From Zantedeschia hybrid cultivar (taxonomy: Eukaryota > Streptophyta > Magnoliopsida > Alismatales > Araceae), in NCBI GenBank assembly GCA_030544215.1, contig JARZZO010000014.1:40329734-40393733 (forward strand): DNA of 64,000 bases, read 5' to 3'. Positions 46,645 through 58,470 of this stretch are shown here, piece by piece; positions within the stretch are counted from its first letter, which is position 1; each line of letters begins with the position of its first letter. The notes beneath the pieces were generated by a model, which did no database searches, was not told the origin of the DNA, and worked only from the letters and a program-made list of their open reading frames with translations. The translations under genes and the position numbers were made by a program.

Positions 46645-49600
46645 TTACGAGAAAAGGTAAGGAAACTGCTCCCGCATCTCGTCCTAACGCTCCCAGGTTG
46701 CCTCGCCCCCGGAGCGGTACTGCCAAATCACCTTGACCAATGGTACGATCTTGTTCCGAAGGACTTGCTCCCTGCGATCCTCAATACGAACTGGAAACTC
46801 TGGAAAAGACAAGTTCTCAGCAATCTCCAACTCTGAAAAATCCAAGACGTGGGATGGATCCTGAACATATTTCCTCAGCAAGGAAACATGGAACACATCG
46901 TGTACCCCTGCAAGACTGGGTGGCAAGGCCAGCTGATACGCGGTTTCCCCAATCCGAGCAAGAATGGGAAAAGGTCCAATATATCGCGGACTCAGCTTGC
47001 CTCGCTTCCCGAATCTCATCACACCCTTGGCGGGCGAGATTCGGAGGAACACGTGGTCTCCCACCTCAAACTCAAGCGGTCTCCTCCGGATATCAGCATA
47101 ACTCTTCTGCCTGCTCTGAGCTGCTGCCAACCTCTGTCGTACCGTCCTGACAACCTCAGTACACTACTGAACTAACTCAGGTCCTGCAACCTGTCTCTCA
47201 CCAATCTCAGACCAACACAGAGGAGATCGACACGGTCGCCCATACAAAGCCTCGTAAGGCGCCATGCCGATACTGGAATGATAACTGTTGTTATAGGCAA
47301 ACTCCACCGTAGACAAATGCTGCTCCCAAGAACCTCCCCAGTCTAAACAACATGCCCTGAGCATGTCCTCCAAAGTCTGAATGGTCCTCTCCGACTGCCC
47401 ATCAGTCTCGGGATGGTATGCCGAACTGAAAGTCAACTGAGTACCCAAGGCATTCTGAAAACTCTTCCAGAACCTGGAAGTGAACCTCGGATCTCGATCT
47501 GATACGATGGACAAAGGTACCCCGTGCAGAGAGATGATCCGATCTACAAACAACTTGGCCAACTTACCGACCGACCAGTCCTTCCTAATAGCTAGGAAGT
47601 GTGCCGACTTGGTCAGCCGGTCAACAATGACCCAGATAGCGTCTCTCCTGCTAGGGGATGTAGGTAGACCCATCACAAAGTCCATAGTCACGTGTTCCCA
47701 CTTCCATTCCGGAATCGGCAAGGGCTGCAGCAACCCTCCAGGTCTCTGATGCTCGGCTTTAACCTGCTGACAAGTCATGCACCTAGCCACATACTCAGCC
47801 ACATCAGTCTTCATACCAGGCCACCAGAAGTGCCTCCTCAAACACTGATACATTTTGGTTGTTCCGGGATGCACTGCATATCTGGAACGGTGCGCCTCAT
47901 CAAGGACACTCCTACGTATGTCCTCTTCGGCCGGGACATAAAGTCTACCTCTGAATCTAACTGTGTCGTCATCCCACAATTCCACCTCCGGTCTCTGGAG
48001 AATCTGCGGTAATTCTGCATCTACCCTCTGGGCCTCAATCACAGCATGGTACACAGCTGGTCTCACAGTCAAGCTGGCCAACACGGGTCTATCATCCTCA
48101 CGTGGTACCCGGAAGGAAGATTCCACAACCTGCTCAAATAATTTCCATTCTCGAATCATAAGGTATGACATGACCGTCTTTCGACTCAAGGCGTCTGCCA
48201 CAACATTCGCCTTGCCCGGATGATAAGAAAAGTTAAAGTCATAATCCTTAATGAACTCCATCCACCTTCGCTGCCTCAAGTTCAAGTATCTCTGAGTGAA
48301 CACATACTTCAGGCTCTTGTGATCAGTAAAGACCTGAAATTTCTCACCATACAAGTAATGTCTCCAAATCTTAAGTGCAAATACAACAGCTGCCAGCTCC
48401 AAATCATGCGTAGGATAGTTCTCTTCATGCTTCTTCAGCTGTCGAGAAGCATAAGCCACTACCCTGCCATGCTGCATTAGAACTGCGCCCAAACCTCGAC
48501 GGGACGCGTCCGAGTAAACTACAAACCCACCTGACCCAGATGGAAGCACTAACACTGGGGCCGAGGTGAGGCGAGTCTTCAACTCAGTGAAACTCCGTTC
48601 ACAATCCTCGGTCCAGACAAAACGAACTCCCTTTCGAGTCAACCTCGACAAGGGGGCCGCTATCGAAGAAAACCCCTGAACAAACCGTCTGTAATAACCG
48701 GCAAGCCTCAAGAAGCTCCTGATCTCAGTCACTGTAGTTGGCCTGCTCCAATCCATCACTGCCTCAATCTTGGCTGGATCCACTGCGATGCCCTCGCCAG
48801 AAATGACATGCCCAAGGAAGTGCACCTTGTCTAGCCAGAATTCGCACTTGCTGAACTTGGCATATAGTTGGTGCTCCCTTAGGACCTGCAACACCGCTCG
48901 AAGATGAGTGGCGTGCTCTTCCTCAGAAGAAGAATATATCAAAATATCATCGACAAATACCACCACAAACTGATCCAGATAGGCCCTAAAGACTCGGTTC
49001 ATCAAATCCATAAAGGTTGCCGGAGCATTGGTCAAACCGAAGGGCATAACCAAAAACTCATAATGTCCATACCGAGTCCTGAAAGCTGTCTTACTGACAT
49101 CAACATCACGGATCCTCATCTGATAGTACCCAGATCTCAGGTCAATCTTGGAAAATACCTTCGCAGACTGCAGCTGATCCATCAAATCATCGATCCTAGG
49201 AAGCATGTATTTGTTCTTAATCGTCACTTGGTTCAGCTGTCTATAATCAATGCACAGTCTCAAAGAACCGTCCTTCTTCCTGACAAAAAGGACAGGAGCA
49301 CCCCACGGAGAAGTACTGGGACGGATGAAACCCTTATCAAGCAACTCCTGCAACTGCGCCTTCAACTCAACGAGTTCGGCTGGCGCCATCCGATACGGGG
49401 CCTTAGACAAGGGTGCCGTACCCGGTGCAAGCTCAATGGTAAACTCGACTTCTCGCTGAGGAGGAAGGCCAGGCAACTCCTCAGGAAACACATCTGCAAA
49501 GTCACACACTACTGGCACCTCCCAGGGACTGGGACAGTCACGGGCATCGGAAATAACAACAGAAGCAAGAAAGGCCTCACAACCACCAGCAAGCAGCCTA

Positions 49601-51150
49601 TGAGCCTTAAAGGCAGAAATAAGAATACCTCGAGAAGAGAGCCTGATACCTTGGAAGAAGAAGATCGGGATGTCTGGAATAGAGAAACGCACTCTCTTCC
49701 TGTGGCAGTCCACCTCAGCATAGTAAGCTTCCAACCAATCCATGCCCAGGATGATATCGAAATCACGAATGGCCAGCACAACCAACTGGGCGGGTAACTC
49801 ATGGCCCTCAATGGTCAAGGGGACATCCCTCAAATAATTATAAGATAACATGAAATCCCCAGAAGGAACCTCTACCATCAATCCATCAGCTAACTCATCA
49901 ATGGGTGCAGAAATATTATCTATGAACTGCTCAGAAATGAAAGAATGCGAAGCACCCGAATCAATCAACACATGCGCAGAGTTCCCAAGGACAGAAAGTG
50001 TACCTTCCACCAAGTTGGACGCACGAGCCTCCTTCCTGGTGATAGCCAGCACTCTCCCTTGGGTCCTCGGCTTCTTCTGATCAGCTGGACCTTGTCTCTG
50101 GACACGCCCCTGCGGGCAAAACCTCGCCACGTGGCCATGCTGGCCACAAGTATAGCATCTCCCAGAGAAAGCAGGACACTGAGTCCCCCCATGAGTACCA
50201 CCACAGTGCTGACAAACTGCAGGAGGCCTCTGAGCTGACTCCTGCTGGGCGCTGGACACCGACTGGCTCTGCTGATCCTGCCTAGGCCTGCTACTACCAC
50301 TGCTGCCGCTACTGCTGCCACCGCCTCGGAAGAATCTCCTGAATCGGGAGCCGAGTGACTACGATCCCGATCCGGACGAAGGGGCCGCTGCCGCTGCCTT
50401 GCCCCTGCCACGTGCTGGTCCCTGAGCAGTCAGTCCTCTCTCCCGGGCTGACTGATTCAGCTGTGCCTCCACTGCCGCTGCACTCCTAACTGCTGATGCC
50501 AAATCCTTACAACAGTGAGATGCCACAAAGTTCCTCAGGCCGAGCCTCAGCCCATCCACAAACCTCTCAGTACGTCGCTCCTCGTCCCCCGAGATGAAGG
50601 GCACAAACCTCCCAAGCGAAACAAACTTCGCCTGGTACTCGAGTACTGTCATACTCCCCTGAGTCAGCTCCATAAATTCCCTCTCCTTGGCCCTCTGAAC
50701 ATGTCTAGGAAAATACTGCGCATTGAATTCCTTCACAAAAGTCTCCCAAGAAATCTCCCTGAGACTCCTATCCTCATAAGACAAACTCTTCAAGGAGGTC
50801 CACCAATCATAGGCGCTATCCTTCAACATGAAGGTAGCTAACGGAGTCTTCTCCACTGCTGCACAATCCATGGTGTCAAAAGTCTTCTCTATCTCCCTAA
50901 GCCAGTGAACGGCCTCGTCAGGGTCGGGACGACCGGTGAAGTGAGGTGGCCTCAACTTCAGGAATCTCTCCAGTGTAGCCGTGGACCCACCCCGAGCACT
51001 AGAACTCTCACTAGGGTCTCGGGTCTGATATCTGGCCATGGTATCCATCATAGCCTCCATGAACTGCTCTACACTCGGCCTACCGGCCTCAGAACCACTA
51101 GGGACATCTGCCCTCTCTCGAACAACTGGCACCCTCTTCCTAGGAGCCAT
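46645..51150 (-). pseudogene. gag-pol: GC gag-pol, single frame with three stops
   Basis: 4506 bases in one frame from ATG at 51150 (MAPRKRVPVVRE) to TAA at 46645-46647. TAGs: 50359-50361 in the serine-rich linker of Gag (Ser codon), 47164-47166 (Gln in LVQQCAEV), 46684-46686 (Glu in WEREDE). Domains: capsid in the first 263 codons; CCHC knuckle CYTCGQHGHVARFC near 50160-50120; protease DSGAS near 49960; RT FVDD 48947-48958; RNase H VVYSDAS near 48520; integrase finger and core about 47900-47400; chromodomain-like tail ending at 46645. No frameshift. Only the second stop is a C-to-T type change. Confidence 0.93.
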
Positions 51151-51293
51151 CTAATCGCCTACAAACACAAAATCGAAAAGTTCTAGTTAGAAACCCAAAA
51201 CCTATGCTACCGTCGTGCCTGTACGGGATAATGTAATTATTTGCCGGACTCATGACATTTAACCTAGTTATTCATTTATTCGCCAGACCGAAT

Positions 51294-51305
51294 GCTCTGA
51301 TACCA
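51294..51305 (-). promoter_or_regulatory. GC primer-binding site
   Basis: Minus strand TGGTATCAGAGC, two bases inside the 5' LTR. The 12 extra bases at 44009-44020 are a copy of this point of the element. Confidence 0.93.
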
Positions 51306-51307
51306 AC

Positions 51308-53562
51308 TGTAACGATCCGCCACCCTATAATCGGGGATCCGATTACTAAATGGGTACCGAATCATTAACTTGTAACCAAACCAGGATCCGAGTAAGTCTG
51401 GGAAATAAATAATCAACTAAGCTAAACATTCACATCGCATTGAATTGAAAGGAAAATGCAGAAATTAAAAGTTATTACAATGCGACTCGATACAGCAAAT
51501 AATTACATACTCCAACATAAAAGAAATGATTATACATACAGGCCAGAAATAAAGATAACAACTACATCGGGGCATACCCCGGAAAAACAGTCGACGACGT
51601 TCAGCACTCAGCCGCACAACCCTCGCTAGGTCTGCCTGGAGTCCTCACCTGAAAGCCGCAGGGGTGAGTCTCAACGAAAAGACTCAGTAGGGATCCTTCG
51701 ATCCCCACTGCCCACACACACACACACCCACAAGTGAAAAGTACAGCAGGGATATAATAATCATGAAGAGACAATGATTTCCATGCCTACATCTCAATGT
51801 GAATCACATGCATTCAAAGTATAACTAACATGCATAACTCTAATCTATCAGGAAACTCGTAATTCGGCGTATCCTTAAAACACGTCAACTTCACAACGAG
51901 AGTGGGAAACACAACGACCCGCTGAGACCAAACAGTAACCCCTCGGATAGCACACGAGCCACCTCGGCGGTCACTCCTTCCCTCAGCAAACACCGGCCCG
52001 CTGAGACCAAACAGTAACCCCTCGGATAGCACGCTGGCTACTCCGGCCCAACTGGCTCAGGTGGTTACTCCTTCCCCCAGCACGAGTGACACTCCAACGG
52101 TACCTCTCCGACACCGGTACAAGCTAGCTAACCCCGGGGTTCACCAGGTGACCCTCTCTACTAGGCGTCACCCCGCCACTGCTCCCGTCAGCGCTGTGTC
52201 CCTCCGCACCGACACAGGGTGTAGAACGCTACAACTGTCACTCTAGGTCCACCGAAACAGAAAACACGGCACGGTGCGATCCGGTCACGGAGGAAGTCCA
52301 CGGTCGCACGACACACAATGCAGTGCCATCCGGCCACGAAGAGTTCATTACATCAAGTATACTAACTGTATGCATTAACCGACTATCTAGCAGTGTAAAC
52401 ACATTTTACTGGCATGGATTAGTGTAGTTCTGGCTTGAATCGCGTCGCCCGAGGCCGACGCCATTCAAGCACCTTAAACTGGTTCATGAAATACCGGCCT
52501 CAGAATCTGGCCTAAAAGGCGTCGACACCAGTGGTCGCCTTTTAAAAGGCGTCAACATCCTCAGACGCCGTTTACACCGAAAATCCAGGAATTCCAGAAA
52601 ACATTAATCGAGGGATTTCTGCCTTAAAAGGCGTCATGGTGGCTCGACGCTATTCCAAACCGCGACGCCCACCCATGACATCTTTTAGTCCCAGAATCCC
52701 CGAACTGACAGACCCTCAGTCGGGGTGATTTCCTTCCTAAATGGCGTCATGATGGCACGACGTCCTTCTGAAAGGCGTCGTCCATCCAGGACGTCATTTA
52801 GCGCCAGAGTCCCTGACTCCTGAAACCTCGAACTGGGGGATTTCTGTCCTAAAAGGCGTCGTACTGGCCCGACGTCCTTCTGAAAGGCGTCGACCAGGCA
52901 CGACGCCGTTTAGCGCCAGAAACCTGGTTCCCTGGTTCGATCCGAGGGTTCCTCCCTTAGCCCCAAATACCCCGAAAAAGCCCCAAAAATAGAGGGGAAA
53001 GAGGGCAACCAAAGTATCAATAATTCACATCACAGAAACTCCCATTCCCATCAAGGAAAAACCCCCTAAAATGCTCATTCTACCCCAAAACCATCGATCC
53101 ATAGCATGCTTTAAACGGGGAAGAAACATGATTTAGAACACAACACTGTGGGAACCGTCACCCTACCGGTTCTTGAACTCCTCCAAGCTCCGTGCCTCCG
53201 ACCCGCCGCACCGTAGACCGCCGCCGGTACCCTCGAGGACGCCGCCACTCCACTGGGACGTCGGCCGCCGTCCGGAGAATGGAACGCCGCGAAGGAAGTG
53301 GTGGTGGTAGAGGTGAGAGGTAGGGAAGTGTTGGAGTGGAGGGAAGGACGAAGGGTCGATGTCGGGGTCGCCGGAAGGAAGGAGAGAAAGAGAGAAGGAG
53401 GAGCAAATGAGAGAAAGAAGGAGGGCTCTCGGGGTTAACCAGAGACTGGCTGAAACGCGTCGAGATGTACGGACGCCTATCAAAACAGAGTCTCAGCCCC
53501 ATTGGAGCCTGAACTACAGGGTCCAACCCCGAAATCCGGATCCGAAAGCCTCAGTCCTTACA
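51308..53562 (-). repeat. GC 5' LTR with 280-base internal deletion
   Basis: 2255 bases. It follows the left LTR until GCCTATCA (53480) and then jumps to AAACAGAG, omitting the equivalent of 46196-46475. Both breakpoints read ATCA in the intact copy, so the deletion used a four-base direct repeat. Most of inverted-repeat cluster 1 is lost. Confidence 0.94.
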
Positions 53563-54202
53563 CTTCCGTGCATCCTTCCTAGAGCATTCTCTCTCTAAGT
53601 ACCGAGAGCGAATGATTCCTTATTAACACACAAATTCCCTTCGACGGTATTCCGCTGTACCCAATCCTTGGCGTTTTAGAATCCCGTGGCTTAAGATTCG
53701 TAAACCAACGTCAAAGCACAGAAGTCCACCGACAAGCTATCCTCGGTGTCTCAGGTCCGAGGACCATCCACGCAACTGTAACAATAGAATCAAGCTGGTT
53801 GACAGTGAGGTATAATACCATCTAACGATTCAGTCGGATCAGTTCAGTGAACTCATTCTCCAATGAGCACCTACAGATTCGCCTTAGTGTCTCCACACAA
53901 GTGACTTATGAGATCAGTCACCCTCATCATATGAGCAGGAGTAATCTGTACTAGTCTAACCGGATATCCAATGTCCTTCTCGGATATCCTCCGACTAGGA
54001 ACGATTAAGAATATGTGTGTTTGAGTGACCAGTCTCATTAGTATGATCTCATCATAATTTGATCACTATAGCACATATTCACAGACTTCATTATGAAACG
54101 ATAATTAATGCGATTTACACATAATGAATATTATGCCATTATATTAATAAATGAACGAGATTTACATAGTCAAATTAGCTTGTAGGCCACCTAAAACTAA
54201 CA
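53563..54202 (-). repeat. C2 5' LTR, part 2
   Basis: Resumes with CTTCCGTGCATCCTTCC and continues to CTAAAACTAACA at 54202, matching 36167-36803 of the 3' LTR. Parts 1 and 2 together give one LTR of normal length. Confidence 0.9.
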
Positions 54203-54597
54203 TGTTCTAGATAAGGCACATCGTCCTAGATATGCCGTGCATCCCGAAACTACCAAGATGTACCACTGTCTGAGGAAGCACTTTTGGTGGCCTGGAATGA
54301 AGAAGGATGTAGCTGAGTACATGGTGAGGTGTCTGATTTGTCAGCAAGTGAAGGCAGAACATCAGAGGCCAGGAGGTTTGTTGCTGCATTGTCGATTCCA
54401 GAGTGGAAATAGGAGCATCTGACTATGGATTTTGTGATGGGATTGCCCGTGACACTCAGTAAGAGAGACGCGATCTAGGTGATTGTTGATCGATTGACCA
54501 AGTTAACTTAGTTCCTAGCCATTAGGAAGGAGTGGTCGGTCGGTAAGCTGGCCAAACTGTTTGTGGACCAGATCATATATTTGCATGGTGTGCCTTT
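54203..54597 (+). pseudogene. gag-pol: G0 integrase, zinc finger and start of core
   Basis: HPETTKMYHCLRKHFWWPG and CLICQQVKAEHQRPGG give the HHCC finger. Then MDFVMGLPV and a decayed DRLTK segment with a TAG near 54476 (Trp position). Ends at TGTGCCTTT, where the solo copia LTR inserted with duplication CCTTT. Confidence 0.88.
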
Positions 54598-56176
54598 TGT
54601 TAGTATTGGGTGGTCTGAAAGCCAATCCGATACTATGTATTATTCAGTTTATTAATAAATAGTATTAATTCATTGTGTGTAATTAGTTTCATCTATGATT
54701 ATTGTATTACGATGAAGTCCATGAACATGTACAACAATCTTCGGATTATGATGAGATCATAATTACGGGACCGAAGACTTATAAACACATGTTCTTAATT
54801 ATTCCTATTTGGAGGATTTTTGAGATGGACATTAAACATCCGGATAGACTAGTACAGGTTTCTTCAGCTCATATGATGAGGGTGACTAATCCTATAAGTC
54901 ACCTATGTGGAGACACTATGCTGGACCTATAGGTGCTCATTGGGAATGAGTTCACTTAATTGATCTGACCTAGAATAACTAGATGGTATATACCTCACTA
55001 TTAACCAGCTCGATTCTTTTGTCACGGTTGCGTAGATGATCTTTGGACCTGAGACACCAAAGATACCTTGTTGGTACGTCTCTGAGCTTTGACTTTGACT
55101 AACGAATCCCTAACCATGGGTTATCAATAAGTCAAATGTTCGGGTTCAGAGAAATTCTCTCGAAGGTAATTGTGTGTTCAATATAGGATTATCTGCTCTC
55201 GATATTTATGAGAGAGAATGTTCTGGGAATGATGCGCTTAAGTCCCTGGCCAGGGTGGACTCTGTATCAGATAAAGAGTTATCTGATATAGATTTGCGGC
55301 ATCTGATTCAAGTGAATCGACCGGCTAGGGTTTAACAGTAAACCATATCCTAGGTCGATTCGGGAACATTGCACAGATGAAGGATTATATCTGCGCGCTA
55401 ACCGATGACGGAAGGATTCCAATAGAGGGTTGTGATAACCCCATTGCCATCCAGGATCACGCGATATTGCTTGGCATCCAACGTAATCGAAAGCTCGTCT
55501 GAATTTACTGTGGGACATTAAATTCAGCTAATTAATTAATATAAGGATATTAATTAATTTAATGGGTCTGTAAAGAGTTACTGGGCCTAATGGGCCATTA
55601 ACTGGACTAGTATTTGGGCGTAGAGGGTCACATGCTAAAGGTTTTCAAGTCGATGGATAATTACACGAGATTTCGGATAAGTATGGATTTTTATGAAAAA
55701 CCGCAAACATACTTATTATAAAAGAATGACTGCTAGGTCAGGGTTGCTAGGTCAGGGGCCAGTAACCCTGACCTAGCCACCGCCCTCTCTCTCTCTTCTC
55801 CCCTGGGCAGAGGCTGGCCCTCTGGAGGCTCTGCTTCGGCTCTTGACAGCTCCGCCTTCTGTCCGACGGGAGTTTCCAAATCCGCATTTTGTAGCAAATT
55901 ATGCGTAGCCAGATGGGATCCACGAACACCGCGTCGACCGAGGAGGCAAGGACAATCCATCATGACGAGAACCGCGTGGATACTACTAGAGATTGGGCAC
56001 CTACGCGACTTGCGGCATCGCTTCGACGAAACTGGAGAACGAACGCGGATTCGAATCCGCACAAGGTAAATTAAATTTTCTGGTTGATTTTGTTGATCGA
56101 AACGGGACGGATCCAATCCCGAATAATTTATTTTCGCTGCGTTTTTCGATCGGATCTCGACACAACGAACCCAACA
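54598..56176 (+). mobile_element. Solo copia LTR (subfamily I) in G0 integrase
   Basis: 1579 bases from TGTTAGTATTGGG to CCCAACA with target duplication CCTTT (54593-54597 and 56177-56181). It matches the C1 LTR in reverse orientation. No internal sequence is attached, so a full element recombined between its LTRs. The frame at 54702-54932 is also present in other copies only as broken pieces and is not a gene. Confidence 0.94.
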
Positions 56177-56181
56177 CCTTT

Positions 56182-57046
56182 GTCTATTGTGTCGAACTGG
56201 GATCCGAGGTTCACCTTAGGGTTTTGGAGGAGTTTTCAGAAGGCTTTGGGTACTCAACAAGCATTTAGTTCAGCTTATCATCCCGAGACTGATGGACAAT
56301 CAGAGAGGACCATTTAAACTCTAGAGGCTATGTTGAGGGTTGTTGCCTAGAAAGGGGAGGTTCTTAGGAACAACACTTATCTACTGTGGAGTTTGCATAT
56401 AACAACAATTATCATTCTAGCATCGGCATGACCCATATAAGTCATTGTATGGGAGGCAGTGTCGATCTCCATTGAATTGGTTTATGTATGTGAGAGGCAG
56501 TTGGCAGGGCCAGAGATGGTTCAAAAGTGTGCAGAGGTTGCCAGAGTAATACAGTAGAAGTTAACTGCAGCTCAGTGCAGGCAGAAGAGTTATGCTGATG
56601 TACGAAGAAGACCACTTGAGTTCAAGGTTGGGGATCATGCGTTCCTCTGTGTCTCACCCTCCAAGGGTGTGATGAGATTTGGGAAGCGAGGCAAGCTAAC
56701 TGTACGATTTATTGGGCCTTTTCACAGTCTTGCTCGAGTTGGGGAGACGGCGTATTAGCTAGCCTTACCACCCAGTCTTGCGGGAGTCAACGATGTGTTC
56801 CACATATCTATGTTAAGGAAGTATGTGCATGATTCATCCCACATCTTGGACTTTTCAGAGTTGGAAGTCACGGAGGACTTGTCATTTCTATAGTATCCGG
56901 TGCACATTGCAGATTGTAGGGAACAGGTCCTTCGAAACAAGGTTGCTCCTCTGGTAAAGGTGATTTGGCAGCATCGCTCTGAAGGCAAGGCGACTTGGGA
57001 GAGAGAAGATGAGATGCGAGAGCAGTTTCCCTACATTTTCCAATAA
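56182..57046 (+). pseudogene. gag-pol: G0 integrase C-terminus and chromodomain-like tail
   Basis: After the second CCTTT the integrase core resumes (SNWDPRFT, AYHPETDGQSERT), then EFAYNNNYHSS and a segment matching the tail of GB (HVSLLRK-like, then VIWQ and KATWERED near 56960-57005). TAA at 57044-57046. Several stops and indels (for example TAG near 56756). Confidence 0.87.
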
Positions 57047-57117
57047 GTTCTCCTTTGAACCTTGTAGTATCTTTTCCTTTTGGCGTTACCTTAGTTGCAG
57101 TAATTTCGGAGACGAAA

Positions 57118-57137
57118 TTTTCTTAAGGGAGGAAGGA
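57118..57137 (+). promoter_or_regulatory. G0 polypurine tract
   Basis: Purine-rich AAGGGAGGAAGGA immediately before TGTAAGG. It is weaker than the G-run of GA/GB/GC, either by decay or because the G0/GD subfamily differs. Confidence 0.7.
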
Positions 57138-57230
57138 TGTAAGGATTAAGGTTTCAGATTCAGTTATCGGGTCGGTTTCAGTATTGGATCCCCTGATTTG
57201 GGCCTTTGGGAGCTTGGTGCATGGGTTCTT
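57138..57230 (+). repeat. G0 3' LTR, first 93 bases
   Basis: TGTAAGGATTAAGG... resembles the start of the GA LTR. It is cut at TTCTT (57226-57230) by C3. The rest would follow C3, outside the window. Confidence 0.85.
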
Positions 57231-58065
57231 TGTTAGTTTTAGGTGGCCTACAAGCCAATCTAACAATGTAAATCTCGTTCATTTATTAATATAATGGCAT
57301 AATATTCATTATGTGTAAATTGCGTTAATTATCGTTTCATAATGAAGTCCGTGAATATGTGCTATGGTGATCAGATTATGATGAGATCATACTAATGAGA
57401 CTGATTACTTAAACACACATATTCTTAATCGCTCCTAGTCGGAGGATATCCGAGAAGGACATCGGATATCCGGTTAGACTAGTACAGATTACTCATGCTC
57501 ATATGATGAGGGTGACTGATCTCATAAGTCACTTGTGTGGAGACACTAAGGCCTGTAGGTGCGCATTGGAGAATGAGTTCACTGAACTGATCCAACTGAA
57601 TCGCTGGATGGTATTGTACCTCACTGTCAACCAGCTTGATTCTATTGTCGCAGTTGCGTAGATGGTCCTCAGACCTGAGACACCAAGGACACCTTGGCGG
57701 TGGACTTCTGTGCTTTGACCTTGGTTTACGAATCTCTAGCTATGGGATTCTAATACGCCATGGATTGGGTACAGCGGAATACCGTCGAAGGGAATTGTGT
57801 GTCAATAAGGAATCATTCGCTCTCGGTACTTAGAGAGAGAATGCTCTAGGAAGGATGCGCAAAAGTCCCTAGCCAGGGCGGACGATAAAATCGGGAAAGG
57901 AGTTCTCCGATATTCATCAGCGGCATCAAATCCAAGTGAGTCGACCGGTTAGGGTTTGACAGCTCGCCATACCCTGAGTTGACTCGAGAGCATTGTACGA
58001 ATTAAGGATTATATCCACACGGTAACTGTCGGTGGAAAGGTTCTAAGAGTGGGTTACTTAATCCA
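57231..58065 (+). repeat. C3 5' LTR, truncated
   Basis: Matches the C2 LTR up to AGTGGGTTACTTAA. At about 58060-58070 it passes directly into leader sequence (GATCGAGGCAACCG) that in C2 lies some 2 kb further along, so the second half of the LTR, the PBS and the GC- and AT-rich leader segments are deleted. Confidence 0.87.
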
Positions 58066-58470
58066 CAATGTAATATGATCGAGGCAACCGTGGAAGGAGC
58101 GAGGACGATCTACAGCTGCAACCAGGAAGGCGAAAAGATGGAGATCTCTTGCCTATGTGTTTGCAGGATATCTAATGTAATTGTTGTGTTAGATTGTGTG
58201 TGCGTTTGACTGTTGGCTCCAGTCAAACCCACTGTGCTATCCATGACCACACTAATGACATGTATGTGATGCATTCTTTTCTTTTGATTATAAATCAAAG
58301 CAGGTTATAGTATTTAGTAAATATATACGATATATTTATATACTATCACCTAGGAGAGACCAAGATAAAAGGTATCTAAATACCCTCAAATAAACTCTAA
58401 GCCGTAACGTGAGTAGTTGAGAACTTACTGCGTGGTCCACCATCGTTATAATCATAGGATTCGAATCACT

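Larger units (their letters stand above)
44009..53562 (-). mobile_element. GC: chromovirus inserted in the C2 5' LTR, with 12 extra end bases
   Basis: Target duplication CTTCC at 44004-44008 and 53563-53567. LTRs 44021-46555 and 51308-53562, PBS, gag-pol with three stops, PPT. Between the left duplication and the LTR are 12 bases identical to the sequence that follows the 5' LTR (spacer plus part of the PBS). Apart from a 280-base deletion in the right LTR, the two LTRs differ at only about 15 positions by eye, so GC is the youngest complete element here. Confidence 0.93.
35252..54202 (-). mobile_element. C2: Ty1/copia element in G0, with GC inserted in its 5' LTR
   Basis: LTRs 35252-36803 and 43102-44008 plus 53563-54202, TGTTAGTTTTAGG...CCCAACA ends on the minus strand, PPT, mutated PBS, long leader, pol and a shortened gag. 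About 9.4 kb without GC. Together with C3 it forms copia subfamily II. The target duplication is not clean: TATTA on the left versus TGTTC on the right. The G0 reading (K-S-I-V-L-D) suggests TATTG with a point change on one side and a three-base loss on the other. Confidence 0.9.
1..57230 (+). mobile_element. G0: old Ty3/gypsy chromovirus that hosts the whole nest (5' LTR partly outside window)
   Basis: Four collinear plus-strand blocks (1-4663, 34863-35251, 54203-54597, 56182-57230) join into one Tekay/Del-like chromovirus in the order LTR, PBS, gag, protease, RT, RNase H, integrase, chromodomain-like tail, PPT, start of 3' LTR. Each gap is exactly a copia insertion. The protein fragments match the better preserved copies elsewhere in the window, but stops and frameshifts are frequent, so this is the oldest element here. 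The 5' end lies before base 1. The 3' LTR is cut at 57230 by copia C3, and its remainder must lie beyond base 64000. Confidence 0.9.
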
